Shown here: piece after piece, positions 1 to 6,822 of the stretch
How positions within the stretch are numbered: the stretch's first letter is position 1
Layout of the letters: each line of letters starts with the position of its first letter
Assembly: GCA_002421865.1 (NCBI GenBank)
Contig: DISE01000108.1
Coordinates: 13,748 to 21,343 of the forward strand
Direction of reading: 5' to 3'
DNA length: 7,596 bases
From: Castellaniella sp. UBA6218
GTDB taxonomy: Bacteria; Pseudomonadota; Gammaproteobacteria; Burkholderiales; Burkholderiaceae_B
Notes under the pieces: generated by a model
The model's input: only the letters and a program-made list of their open reading frames with translations
The model's database searches: none
What the model was told of the DNA's origin: nothing
Program-made: the position numbers and the translations under genes

Positions 1-390
1 CCCAGCGCCATCGCCACCACCCTGGACGGCCTGCGCCGCCGCGTCGGCCCCGCGACCCGCATCCTGGCGGTGATCGAGCCGCGCTCCAACACCATGAAAC
101 TGGGCACGATGGCCGCCAGGCTGCCGGAAGCGCTGGCCGACGCCGACCAGGTCTTCTGCCACGGCGCCACTCAGGGAAAACATGCCCTGGGATGGGATCC
201 CCGCCAGGTGCTGGCCGGCCTGGGCGAACGCCTATGGGCGGGCGACGACCTGGATGCCCTGGCCGACGCCGTCTGCGACGCGGCGCAGCCCGGCGACCAG
301 GTGCTCATCATGAGCAACGGCAGCTTCGGCGGCATCCACCAGACCCTGCTCGACCGGCTGGCGCAACGACGCCCCCGGTCTTCCCCCTGA
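1..390 (+). CDS. mpl: Mpl, murein tripeptide ligase, C-terminal part (5' end outside window)
   Basis: The frame is open from base 1 to the TGA at 388-390 and encodes the last 129 residues of UDP-N-acetylmuramate:L-alanyl-gamma-D-glutamyl-meso-diaminopimelate ligase. This cytoplasmic ATP-dependent Mur-ligase relative re-attaches recycled murein tripeptide to UDP-MurNAc. The visible part is the C-terminal Mur ligase domain. It starts in the conserved PSAIATTLDGLR segment, continues through the very typical VIEPRSNTMKLGTM block (residues 24-37 of the fragment), and ends with QPGDQVLIMSNGSFGGIHQTLLDRL. These match the E. coli Mpl C-terminus as I recall it (E. coli Mpl is about 457 residues, so roughly 70% of the gene lies upstream). 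The first in-frame start-like codon (GTG at 70) is internal and is not the real start. The ATP-binding and central domains cannot be assessed here. The RNB gene follows after 25 bp. Confidence 0.95.
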   Translation, partial: PSAIATTLDGLRRRVGPATRILAVIEPRSNTMKLGTMAARLPEALADADQVFCHGATQGKHALGWDPRQVLAGLGERLWAGDDLDALADAVCDAAQPGDQVLIMSNGSFGGIHQTLLDRLAQRRPRSSP

Positions 391-415
391 ACCCCGCCGC
401 CCTTTTTCATCATTT

Positions 416-2296
416 ATGCACGTTCTCTACGAAGACGCCGGCAAGCTCAAAGCCGAAACCATTTTCTCCGAAGCCGACACCTCGCTGCAGGTTGAATCGG
501 CCAGCGGCAAGCGCAGCAAAATCAAACGCAACGCCGTGCTGTTCACCTTCGAGCGGCCGTCCCCCGACAGCCTGCTGCCCGCCGCCGAAGCCCTGGCGGC
601 CACACTGGACGCCGGTTTTCTGTGGGAATGCGCTCCGCAGCAGGAATTCGAGGCCGCCGCCCTGGCCGAGGATTACTTCGGCCACGCGCCCGACGCGGTG
701 GAAAAGACCGCCACGATCCTGGCTCTGTCGGCCGCGCCTGCCTACTTCCACCGACGCGGCAAGGGCGCCTTCCGCCCCGCGCCGCCCGACATCCTGCAGG
801 CCGCCCTGGCCGCGATCGAGAAAAAACGCCGCCAGGCCGAGCTGCAGGAGGAATGGACCGAGGCCATCCTCGGCGGCACCCTGCCCGACGCCCTGGTGCC
901 CGTCGCCGCCACCTTCCTGGACCGGCCCGACAAGAACACGCTGGAATGGAAAGCCTTCGACGCCGCCGTGCAGCGATCGGACAGCAGCCCGGAACGGCTG
1001 CTGCTGGCGCTGGGCGTCTGGCCCCATCCCCTGGCGATGATGCGCGACCGTTTCCTGTCGGCGCACTTTCCCCGGGGCACGGACTGGCCGCCCGTGGAAA
1101 TCCAGGACTGGGGGGCGGACCTGCCGCAGGCCGAGGTCGAGGCCTATTCCCTGGACGACGCCAGCACCACGGAAATCGACGACGCGCTGTCGGTCTCGAC
1201 GCCCGGACCCGGCATGGTGCGCGTCGGCATCCACATCGCCGTGCCGGCCCTGGCCATCACGCGCGGCAGCGCCCTGGATGAATTGGCGCGCGCGCGCATG
1301 TCCACCGTCTACATGCCGGGCGACAAGATCCCCATGCTGTCGCCGGAACTGATCGCCGCCTTTTCCCTGGACGAAGGCCAGTGGCGTCCGGCCCTGTCCC
1401 TCTACGTCACCGGACGACTGGAAGACGGCGAGATCCTGGATACCGAGACCCGGCTGGAGCGCATCCGGGTGACCGCCAACCTGCGCCATGGCCAGATCGG
1501 CGGCCAGGTCACGGAAGACGCGCTGGCCGACCCCGACGCTCCCTTGCCGCATGGCCACTGGCTGCGCCCGTTGTGGCGGTTCGCCCAGGCGCTGTGCGCC
1601 GTGCGCGACCGCGCGCGCGGCAAGCCGGAAAACAATGACCGCATCGAATACGGCTTCGAGATCGACGGCCCGCCCGACGATCCGGATTCCATCGTCCGCC
1701 TGGTGCCGCGCCAGCGCAACGCGCCCCTGGACAGGCTGGTGGCCGAATTCATGATCCTGGCCAACACGCAATGGGGTGCGCTGCTGGCCCGACACGGCGT
1801 GCCCGGCATCTACCGGTCCCAGCAGACCGGCCGCACCCGCATGTCCACCCAGGCGCTTCCGCACGAATCCATCGCCGTGCCGCAGTACATCTGGTCGACC
1901 TCGCCGCTGCGCCGCTATGTGGACCTGATCAACCAGGGCCAGATCCTGGCGGCGGCCGAGCATGGCGTTTCCGCGCGCCTGGCCGCCCCCTTCAAGCCCA
2001 AGGACGCGGATCTGTACGCCCTGATCGGCGCCTTCGATTCACAATACACGGTGTGGGGTGAATTCCAGTCCTCGATGGAGCGCTACTGGTGCATCCGCTG
2101 GCTGCGGCAGCAGGGCCTGAAGGAAGTGAGCGCCCACGTGCTGCGGGAGAATCTGGTCCGGCTGGCCTGCGCGCCCTTCGTCACCCGCATCAACGGCCTG
2201 CCCGAGTTCGAACGCGGCCATGAAGTGCGGCTCGACATCCTGGGTTACGACGAGATCGGCCTGGAGGTCGAGTTCCGCCTGCGGGAAACGGGCTAA
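416..2296 (+). CDS. RNB-domain ribonuclease (RNase II/R family exoribonuclease)
   Basis: A 626-residue RNB-family protein, expected to degrade RNA 3'-to-5' in the cytoplasm with Mg2+. The RNB catalytic signature is LDDASTTEIDDAL at about residues 246-258. Aligned by eye to E. coli RNase II, D247, D255 and D256 match D201, D209 and D210, while E253 sits where D207 is. Other hallmarks are YMPGDKIPML (Y299, equivalent of the substrate-clamping Tyr253), AEFMILAN (E444) and TSPLRRYVDLINQ (R499/R500 near the catalytic Arg500). The first ~240 residues carry no obvious cold-shock domain but contain a winged-helix-like stretch (AYFHRRGKGAFRP). The last ~60 residues may be a degenerate S1-like domain. 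The TTEIDDA form resembles the cyanobacterial/plant branch rather than rnb or rnr of E. coli, so no symbol is given. The ATG at 416 has no Shine-Dalgarno sequence, but the N-terminus (MHVLYEDAGKLKAETI) looks like remembered betaproteobacterial homologs. Confidence 0.9.
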   Translation: MHVLYEDAGKLKAETIFSEADTSLQVESASGKRSKIKRNAVLFTFERPSPDSLLPAAEALAATLDAGFLWECAPQQEFEAAALAEDYFGHAPDAVEKTATILALSAAPAYFHRRGKGAFRPAPPDILQAALAAIEKKRRQAELQEEWTEAILGGTLPDALVPVAATFLDRPDKNTLEWKAFDAAVQRSDSSPERLLLALGVWPHPLAMMRDRFLSAHFPRGTDWPPVEIQDWGADLPQAEVEAYSLDDASTTEIDDALSVSTPGPGMVRVGIHIAVPALAITRGSALDELARARMSTVYMPGDKIPMLSPELIAAFSLDEGQWRPALSLYVTGRLEDGEILDTETRLERIRVTANLRHGQIGGQVTEDALADPDAPLPHGHWLRPLWRFAQALCAVRDRARGKPENNDRIEYGFEIDGPPDDPDSIVRLVPRQRNAPLDRLVAEFMILANTQWGALLARHGVPGIYRSQQTGRTRMSTQALPHESIAVPQYIWSTSPLRRYVDLINQGQILAAAEHGVSARLAAPFKPKDADLYALIGAFDSQYTVWGEFQSSMERYWCIRWLRQQGLKEVSAHVLRENLVRLACAPFVTRINGLPEFERGHEVRLDILGYDEIGLEVEFRLRETG

Positions 2297-2314
2297 GGTC
2301 CGTCCCCGCCACAC

Positions 2315-2320
2315 GAGGAG
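2315..2320 (+). promoter_or_regulatory. Shine-Dalgarno site of the TonB-like gene
   Basis: GAGGAG lies 9 nt before the ATG at 2330 in the 33-bp gap after the RNB stop. It is one of only two strong ribosome-binding sites in the window and supports the chosen start. Confidence 0.75.
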
Positions 2321-2329
2321 CCGCCAGAC

Positions 2330-3226
2330 ATGGACACGCTGCCGTTGCAACTGCTGGAGTCCCGGCGCGAGGGCCGCGGCCGCATGGCGGCGGCCCTGGT
2401 GCTTTCCCTGGCCGCGCACGCGGCGCTGCTGGCCTGGCGTTTCCTGCCCTCGCCGCCGGCGACGCAATCGTCCACGCTGGAAGTCACCCTGGTCAACAGC
2501 CGCAGCGAACAGACGCCCCTGAATCCCCAGGCGCTGGCGCAGCAGAACCTGGACGGCGGCGGCGAGCAGTCGCGGGGGATGGCCTCGTCACCCCTGCCAC
2601 GGACATCCGAAGACAGTGCCGACGAAACCGTGCTGGCTGCGCTGCGGCGGCGGCAGGCCGAACTCGAGGCCGAACAGCGCCGCCTGCTGGCGCGGCTGGA
2701 ATCCCTGGACACGGTCGCCGCGGCGCGGCCGTCCCAGGAACTGCTGGGCCGCAGTCCGGACCCGGGTGAGGACGACCGCCAGCAGGACAGCCTGGTGCTC
2801 AGCGCCCGCATTGCCGCGCTGAAGGAACGCATCGAACGCTACAACGCCCTGCCCAGAAAGACCTTCACCGCCCCGTCCGCCCGCGCCTCGGACGACGCCC
2901 GCTATGTGGAAGCCTGGCGCCAGCGCATCGAACTGATCGGCACACAGCACTATCCGCCCGAAGCGCGCGGCCGCATCTACGGCGACCTGCAACTGACCGT
3001 CTACATCCGGCGCGACGGCAGCCTGGATCACATCCAGTTCGACCGGCCATCGGACCAGGCCGTCCTGAACGGCGCCGCCCGGCGCATCGTCGAACTGGCC
3101 GCGCCCTTCGACCCGCTGCCGCCGGAACTGGCGCGGCACACCGACATCCTGGCCATCACGCGGACCTGGCACTTCACGCGCGATGGCCTGGACATGAATC
3201 CGCCCGGCTCACAGGAGGCCCGATGA
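2330..3226 (+). CDS. TonB C-terminal-domain protein (energy transducer TonB-like)
   Basis: A 298-residue inner-membrane-anchored protein. One N-terminal membrane segment (about residues 19-38) contains S26-xxx-H30, which matches the SxxxH motif TonB uses to couple to ExbB/ExbD. The typical LEVTLVNSRS strand follows (about residues 50-59). Next comes a charged, Glu/Arg-rich probable coiled coil (about 98-125, DETVLAALRRRQAELEAEQRR) and a second helix-like stretch (about 160-172). The C-terminal TonB fold runs from roughly 197 to 289, with QHYPPEARG at 206-214, LQLTVYIRRDGSL, and a closing ILAITRTWHF strand. The long Pro-Glu/Pro-Lys spacer of classical TonB is missing, and no exbB or exbD is nearby, so a direct role in outer-membrane receptor energisation is unproven. 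The gene is followed by mtgA with an ATGA overlap. A similar RNB-tonB-mtgA association is remembered from other betaproteobacteria. The domain call is firm; the function is inference. Confidence 0.85.
   Translation: MDTLPLQLLESRREGRGRMAAALVLSLAAHAALLAWRFLPSPPATQSSTLEVTLVNSRSEQTPLNPQALAQQNLDGGGEQSRGMASSPLPRTSEDSADETVLAALRRRQAELEAEQRRLLARLESLDTVAAARPSQELLGRSPDPGEDDRQQDSLVLSARIAALKERIERYNALPRKTFTAPSARASDDARYVEAWRQRIELIGTQHYPPEARGRIYGDLQLTVYIRRDGSLDHIQFDRPSDQAVLNGAARRIVELAAPFDPLPPELARHTDILAITRTWHFTRDGLDMNPPGSQEAR
3213..3218 (+). promoter_or_regulatory. Shine-Dalgarno site of mtgA
   Basis: AGGAGG lies inside the last codons of the TonB-like gene, 4 nt before the mtgA ATG at 3223. With the ATGA stop/start overlap it fixes the mtgA start and suggests translational coupling. 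Confidence 0.75.
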
Positions 3227-3933
3227 GCCGGGCGGGCCGCAAACTCGTCACCACCGCCCTGCTGGCGGCGCTGTGCGCCGCCTTCCTGTACCAGATCGGC
3301 CTGCTGGGCATGGTCGTCTGGTTCAATTTCCGCGACCCGTCCAACACCCCCGTCATGCAGGACACGCTCAACGCCCTGCGGACGGAGGATCCCCAGGTCC
3401 GTCTGGCGCACGAATGGGTGCCGTACGAACGCATCAGCTCCAACCTGAAGCGCGCCGTGATCGCATCCGAGGACAGTGGTTTCGTCGATCACGACGGCGT
3501 CGAATGGGACGCGATCCGCAAGGCCTGGCGCTACAACCAGCGCCAGGCCGACCTGGGCCGCGCACGCCGGCGCGGCGGATCCACCATCACCCAGCAGCTG
3601 GCCAAGAACCTGTTCCTGTCGAATTCGCGCAATTATCTGCGCAAGGGCCAGGAACTGATCCTGACCTACATGATCGAAGCGGTCATGAGCAAACGACGCA
3701 TCCTGGAGCTCTACCTGAATGTGGCTCAATGGGGAACCGCCACCTTCGGCGCCCAGGCCGCCGCCCGGCACTATTTCCACACGGACGCCTCGCGCCTGTC
3801 TTCCAGCCAGGCCGCGCGCCTGGCGTCCATGCTGCCCAACCCGGCCTACTACGACCGCCACGGCGCCACCGCCTATCTGCAGTCCCACGCGGCCACCGTG
3901 CGCGCCCGCATGCCCCAGGTCGCGGTGCCCTAG
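3223..3933 (+). CDS. mtgA: MtgA, monofunctional peptidoglycan glycosyltransferase
   Basis: A 236-residue GT51-family enzyme that polymerises lipid II into glycan strands at the periplasmic face of the inner membrane and lacks a transpeptidase domain. An N-terminal membrane anchor spans about residues 9-34. Motif I is ASEDSGFVDHDGVEWDAI, with catalytic Glu83. Motif II is RRGGSTITQQLAKNLFL (116-132). Motif III is KRRILELYLNVAQWG (157-171), with the conserved Glu162. All blocks are intact, and the length fits the family (E. coli MtgA is about 242 residues). The start at 3223 overlaps the TonB-like stop (ATGA) and has a strong AGGAGG. The gene ends in TAG at 3931-3933. In related bacteria I recall aroE directly upstream; here the TonB-like gene abuts mtgA directly. 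Confidence 0.95.
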   Translation: MSRAGRKLVTTALLAALCAAFLYQIGLLGMVVWFNFRDPSNTPVMQDTLNALRTEDPQVRLAHEWVPYERISSNLKRAVIASEDSGFVDHDGVEWDAIRKAWRYNQRQADLGRARRRGGSTITQQLAKNLFLSNSRNYLRKGQELILTYMIEAVMSKRRILELYLNVAQWGTATFGAQAAARHYFHTDASRLSSSQAARLASMLPNPAYYDRHGATAYLQSHAATVRARMPQVAVP

Positions 3934-3962
3934 AAGGCCGGGGCGGCCCAGGCCGTTCAGGG

Positions 3963-3968
3963 TACTAT
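3963..3968 (+). promoter_or_regulatory. Possible -10 element in front of lptG
   Basis: TACTAT (4 of 6 matches to TATAAT) sits in the short AT-richer patch of the 60-bp gap between mtgA and lptG, 25 bp before the lptG ATG. No credible -35 lies at 16-18 bp spacing; that region is GGGGCGG-like. A start of transcription near 3975 would leave a leader of about 19 nt without a Shine-Dalgarno sequence. This is weak evidence from sequence appearance only. Confidence 0.3.
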
Positions 3969-3993
3969 TGAGGTTTTCACCGCATTCCCGTCC

Positions 3994-5169
3994 ATGCGCA
4001 CGGCACGACGCTACATCGCCCGCGAAATATACCGCTCGACCACCGTCGTCCTGGTGGCCCTGGTGGGCCTTTTCATGTTCTTCGCGCTGATCGAGGGCCT
4101 GGACAAGGTCGGCCAGCGCCTGACCCTGCTGAACCTGTTCTACCTGCAGGCCCTGGACGTCCCCAACCACCTGTACGAACTGCTGCCCATCGGCCTGCTG
4201 ATCGGTGCGGTGCTGGCGCTCGCGGGACTGGCGCAGCGCAACGAACTCACCATCCTGCGGGCCTCGGGCGTCAGCGGCATGCGTCTGCTGGGCGCCCTGT
4301 GGCTGATCACGATCCCGCTCGTCATGGGCGCCTTCATCCTGTCGGAATTCATCACCCCGGCGGCGGAACTGCGCGGCAGCGAGTCCCGTCTGGCCTTGCT
4401 GGGCCGCACCGATGGCGGCCGCCTGTCGAGCGGCTACTGGTTCAAGGAAGCGGACGACCGGGGCGGCACCCGCATCATCAACATCGGCCAGCTCACCGGC
4501 CAGGGCCGCGTCGACGACGTGGTGCTCTACGAATTCGCGGCGGACGACACGCTGCGGGACGTCGTCCGGGCCGCCGACGGGCAGTTCGAACAGGGACGCC
4601 TGGTACTGCGCGACCTGACCGAGACCCGCATCCACCCGCAATCCGCGAACGCTCTGGCCGACGCCCGCATCCCCGCCTCTCCCATCAGCGAACTGGTTCA
4701 CCTGGACGAGCGCAGCATCCCCACTTCGCTGACACCCGAACGCCTGATCGCCCGCATCCTGACGCCAGAACGCATGGCGATCTCGGACCTGCTGGATTAC
4801 ATCCATTACCTGAAGAACAACCAGTTGCAGACCGACCGCCAGGAAGTCGCCCTGTGGCGCAAGATCGCCTACCCCTTCACCCTGCTCGTCATGATCACCA
4901 TCGCCGCGCCGATCGGCTTCATGCAGACACGCCGGGGCGGGGTCGGCCTCAAAGTCTTCGCGGGCATCATCCTGGGGGTGGGCTTCTTCATGCTCAACCA
5001 GCTGGCCCTGAACGCAGGCATGCTGGGCGACTGGCCGCCCTGGGCCACGGCCCTCGTGCCCAGCCTGGCCGGTCTGGCGGCCGCCCTGCTGGCCCTGTTC
5101 GGCATGGAACACCGCCACCCGCTGTCCATGTGGCTGCGCCAGCGCAGGCTCCGGCGGAATCCCGCATGA
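3994..5169 (+). CDS. lptG: LptG, LPS export ABC permease
   Basis: A 391-residue YjgP/YjgQ-family permease. Known role: LptF and LptG form the membrane part of the LptB2FG ABC transporter, which extracts LPS from the inner membrane and feeds it to the LptC-LptA-LptDE bridge. Three N-terminal membrane segments (about residues 16-34, 58-80, 98-120) flank a coupling helix AQRNELTILRASG (80-92) whose E84 matches E. coli LptG Glu88. A periplasmic beta-jellyroll region runs about 125-265. It is followed by LLDYIHYLKNN and three more membrane segments (about 291-309, 321-341, 348-371). The text fits LptG better than LptF: AQRxEL, then YIHYLK, then LWRKIAYPF. The ATG at 3994 has no clear Shine-Dalgarno sequence. 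Its usual partner lptF is not upstream; mtgA is. The stop overlaps the apaH start (ATGA). Confidence 0.92.
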   Translation: MRTARRYIAREIYRSTTVVLVALVGLFMFFALIEGLDKVGQRLTLLNLFYLQALDVPNHLYELLPIGLLIGAVLALAGLAQRNELTILRASGVSGMRLLGALWLITIPLVMGAFILSEFITPAAELRGSESRLALLGRTDGGRLSSGYWFKEADDRGGTRIINIGQLTGQGRVDDVVLYEFAADDTLRDVVRAADGQFEQGRLVLRDLTETRIHPQSANALADARIPASPISELVHLDERSIPTSLTPERLIARILTPERMAISDLLDYIHYLKNNQLQTDRQEVALWRKIAYPFTLLVMITIAAPIGFMQTRRGGVGLKVFAGIILGVGFFMLNQLALNAGMLGDWPPWATALVPSLAGLAAALLALFGMEHRHPLSMWLRQRRLRRNPA

Positions 5170-5999
5170 CCCGCTCAGAGGCGCCCCGGGGCGATGTCTG
5201 GGTCATCGGCGATGTCCAGGGCTGCGCGGGCGCCCTGCGCGCCCTGCTGGACCACCCCGAACTTTCCCTTCCCGACACGGAATTGTGGTTCGCCGGGGAT
5301 CTGGTCAACCGCGGCCCCGATTCACTGGGCGCGCTGCGCCTGATCCGCTCCCTGGGAGCCCGCGCACGCTCCATCCTGGGCAACCACGACTTGCACCTGC
5401 TGGCCGTGGTGGCGGGCGTGCGCCCTCCGGGCAAATCCGATACGTTCCAGGACATCCTGGAAGCGCCCGACGCGGCCGAACTGATCGACTGGCTGCGCCA
5501 CCGGCCGCTGCTGGTGCGCGACCGGGGCCATGTCATGGTCCACGCAGGCATCCTGCCCGCCTGGACACTGGACCAGGCCCAGGCGCTGGCGAGCGAGATC
5601 GAAACCGCGCTGCGCCGCCCCGACTGGCATCCCGCCCTGCGGGACCTTTACGGCGAGGAACCCCTGCAATGGGACGACACCCTGCGGGGGCCGGACCGCA
5701 TGCGGGTGATCGTCAACGCCCTGACCCGCATGAGGGTCTGCCACGCCGAGGACGGCCGCATGGATTTCCGCTACAAGGGCGAACCCTACGGCAGTCCCGG
5801 CCTGGTGCCCTGGTTCGAGCTGCCCGGCCGGCGAGATCCGTCCGAGCCGGTGATCTTCGGCCACTGGTCCGCCCTGGGGCTGCATATCCGTGCGGATGCA
5901 ATCTGCCTGGACACCGGCTGCGTCTGGGGACGCGCACTGACCGCATTGCGGCTGCGCGACCACAGGATCATCCAGCAGGACTGCGCGACCTGCCGCTGA
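5166..5999 (+). CDS. apaH: ApaH, symmetrical bis(5'-nucleosyl)-tetraphosphatase
   Basis: A 277-residue metallophosphatase that cleaves Ap4A symmetrically to two ADP. In E. coli it also removes Np4 caps from RNA 5' ends. The metal-binding signature is complete: GDVQGC (residues 15-20), GDLVNRGPDS (44-53), GNHDLHLLA (72-80), VHAGI (125-129) and FGHWSALG (231-238, with H233). Length fits the family (about 280). The start is the ATG at 5166, which overlaps the lptG stop by 4 bp. The same reading frame is open much further upstream, but the first motif begins 15 residues after this ATG, so the longer version is not needed. No strong Shine-Dalgarno sequence is visible (GGCGGA nearby), so coupling to lptG translation is likely. 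The last 32 bp overlap the 3' end of the opposite-strand acyltransferase gene. Confidence 0.95.
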   Translation: MTRSEAPRGDVWVIGDVQGCAGALRALLDHPELSLPDTELWFAGDLVNRGPDSLGALRLIRSLGARARSILGNHDLHLLAVVAGVRPPGKSDTFQDILEAPDAAELIDWLRHRPLLVRDRGHVMVHAGILPAWTLDQAQALASEIETALRRPDWHPALRDLYGEEPLQWDDTLRGPDRMRVIVNALTRMRVCHAEDGRMDFRYKGEPYGSPGLVPWFELPGRRDPSEPVIFGHWSALGLHIRADAICLDTGCVWGRALTALRLRDHRIIQQDCATCR

Positions 6000-6786
6000 C
6001 GCCGGCGTCGTGTCCGTCCTCCGCGCCGGATCCGGCACATGCCGATTCGCCGCGCACGGCCGCGCCGATGGCCGCATGGGCGTGCCGTGCCACATCCGCC
6101 CGCGCCAGACCTTCCGCCGCCCGGATCGGCGCCAGGAAGACGCACTCGACCGTCACGCCCCGGGCACCGAGCAGGAACCACAGGTTCGCCACCAGCGTCT
6201 GCTCGCCGACGAAGGCCAGTTCCGGAGCCCGCCGTCCGTGCCGCAGGAAGCGCAGGGCCACCGGCTGCGTCGGCACGCCCGCGCGCACGGCGGCATCGAA
6301 CAGGCCCGCGTGAAAGGGCAGCACGTCCGCACCATCGGTGGTCGTGCCCTCGGGAAACAACCCCACGGCATCGCCCCGCTCGAAGCAGGCACGCATCTGG
6401 CGGCCGGCATCGCGCACGGCGTGCCGGTGATGCCGGTCGATGAACAGCGTGCCCGCCCAGGCGACCAGCAGGCCGATCACCGGCCAGCGCCGGATGTCGC
6501 TCTTGGCCACGAAAGAGGTGGTGCGCACGCTGTTGAGCACGAAAATATCGACCCAGGAAACATGGTTGGCCACCCACAGGACGGCGCCATGGCTCATGGG
6601 GTCCCCGAGACGGCATACGCGGACCCCGCACAGACGCATCAGGCCCCGCGACCACGCGCCCACGACCCGTCGCCGCCGGACGCGGCCCAGGAACGGAAAC
6701 ACCAGCAGTTCGGTCGACAGGCCCAGCAGGATCCAGGTCGATACGCAGATGAAACGGAACAGGAAAAGAAACGGCGCCACCGGCAT
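5968..6786 (-). CDS. PlsC-type 1-acyl-sn-glycerol-3-phosphate acyltransferase
   Basis: A 272-residue lysophospholipid acyltransferase-family membrane protein, probably converting lysophosphatidic acid to phosphatidic acid at the inner membrane. A hydrophobic N-terminal segment spans about residues 5-33. Block I is NHVSWVD, giving the HX4D catalytic pair H75/D80. Block II is GTLFIDR (112-118), block III is FPEGTTTDG (144-152), and block IV is QPVALRF (174-180). All key residues are present. Paralogs with other acyl acceptors exist (for example OlsA, ornithine lipid synthesis), so the substrate and the symbol plsC are left open. The ATG at 6784-6786 has a weak TAGGGG-like Shine-Dalgarno sequence. 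The last ~30 residues (after AHAAIGAAV) are Gly/Ala/Ser-rich, look unstructured, and run into the apaH 3' end. A longer antisense-frame reading of this region lacks the motifs and was not used. The gene starts 36 bp after ruvX ends. Confidence 0.88.
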   Translation of the reverse strand: MPVAPFLFLFRFICVSTWILLGLSTELLVFPFLGRVRRRRVVGAWSRGLMRLCGVRVCRLGDPMSHGAVLWVANHVSWVDIFVLNSVRTTSFVAKSDIRRWPVIGLLVAWAGTLFIDRHHRHAVRDAGRQMRACFERGDAVGLFPEGTTTDGADVLPFHAGLFDAAVRAGVPTQPVALRFLRHGRRAPELAFVGEQTLVANLWFLLGARGVTVECVFLAPIRAAEGLARADVARHAHAAIGAAVRGESACAGSGAEDGHDAGVSGRSRSPAG

Positions 6787-6814
6787 CCCCTACCCGGAAT
6801 GGGCAATGGCGCAC

Positions 6815-6820
6815 ATCATA
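6815..6820 (-). promoter_or_regulatory. Possible -10 element in front of the acyltransferase gene
   Basis: On the minus strand TATGAT (5 of 6 matches to TATAAT) lies just after the ruvX stop and 28 bp before the acyltransferase ATG, in the most AT-rich patch of this region. No convincing -35 is seen at 16-17 bp spacing, where the sequence is GC-only inside ruvX. It may give the acyltransferase gene its own transcription, but read-through from ruvX is equally possible. Confidence 0.3.
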
Positions 6821-6822
6821 AT

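Noticed and set aside
1286..1298. GCGCGCGCGC runs (also near 1610-1620)
   Set aside because: They are short and in frame with Ala/Arg codons of the RNB gene; ordinary for high-GC coding DNA.
410..1963. A 517-codon open frame on the minus strand opposite the RNB gene
   Set aside because: It shows the same shadow composition (Gly/Arg/Gln/Val-rich, no domain), while the plus-strand RNB motifs are unmistakable.
3936..3957. GGCC-rich imperfect inverted repeat after mtgA as a terminator
   Set aside because: The stem is only about 4 bp of self-complementary GGCC with a large loop, and no T-run follows directly.
3028..5118. A 696-codon open frame on the minus strand across the TonB-like 3' end, mtgA and lptG
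   Set aside because: It is antisense to genes with clear conserved motifs, has a Gln/Gly/Ala/Arg-rich composition typical of shadow frames in GC-rich DNA, and shows no recognisable domain.
4299..5165. Upstream extension of the apaH frame through lptG
   Set aside because: The extension is a Pro/Arg/His-rich shadow of lptG. The family length and the first GDVQG motif fit the ATG at 5166.
5786..6814. A 342-codon minus-strand frame overlapping the acyltransferase gene
   Set aside because: It lacks the HX4D and FPEGT motifs, which are in the other minus-strand frame, and is Arg/Gly-rich.
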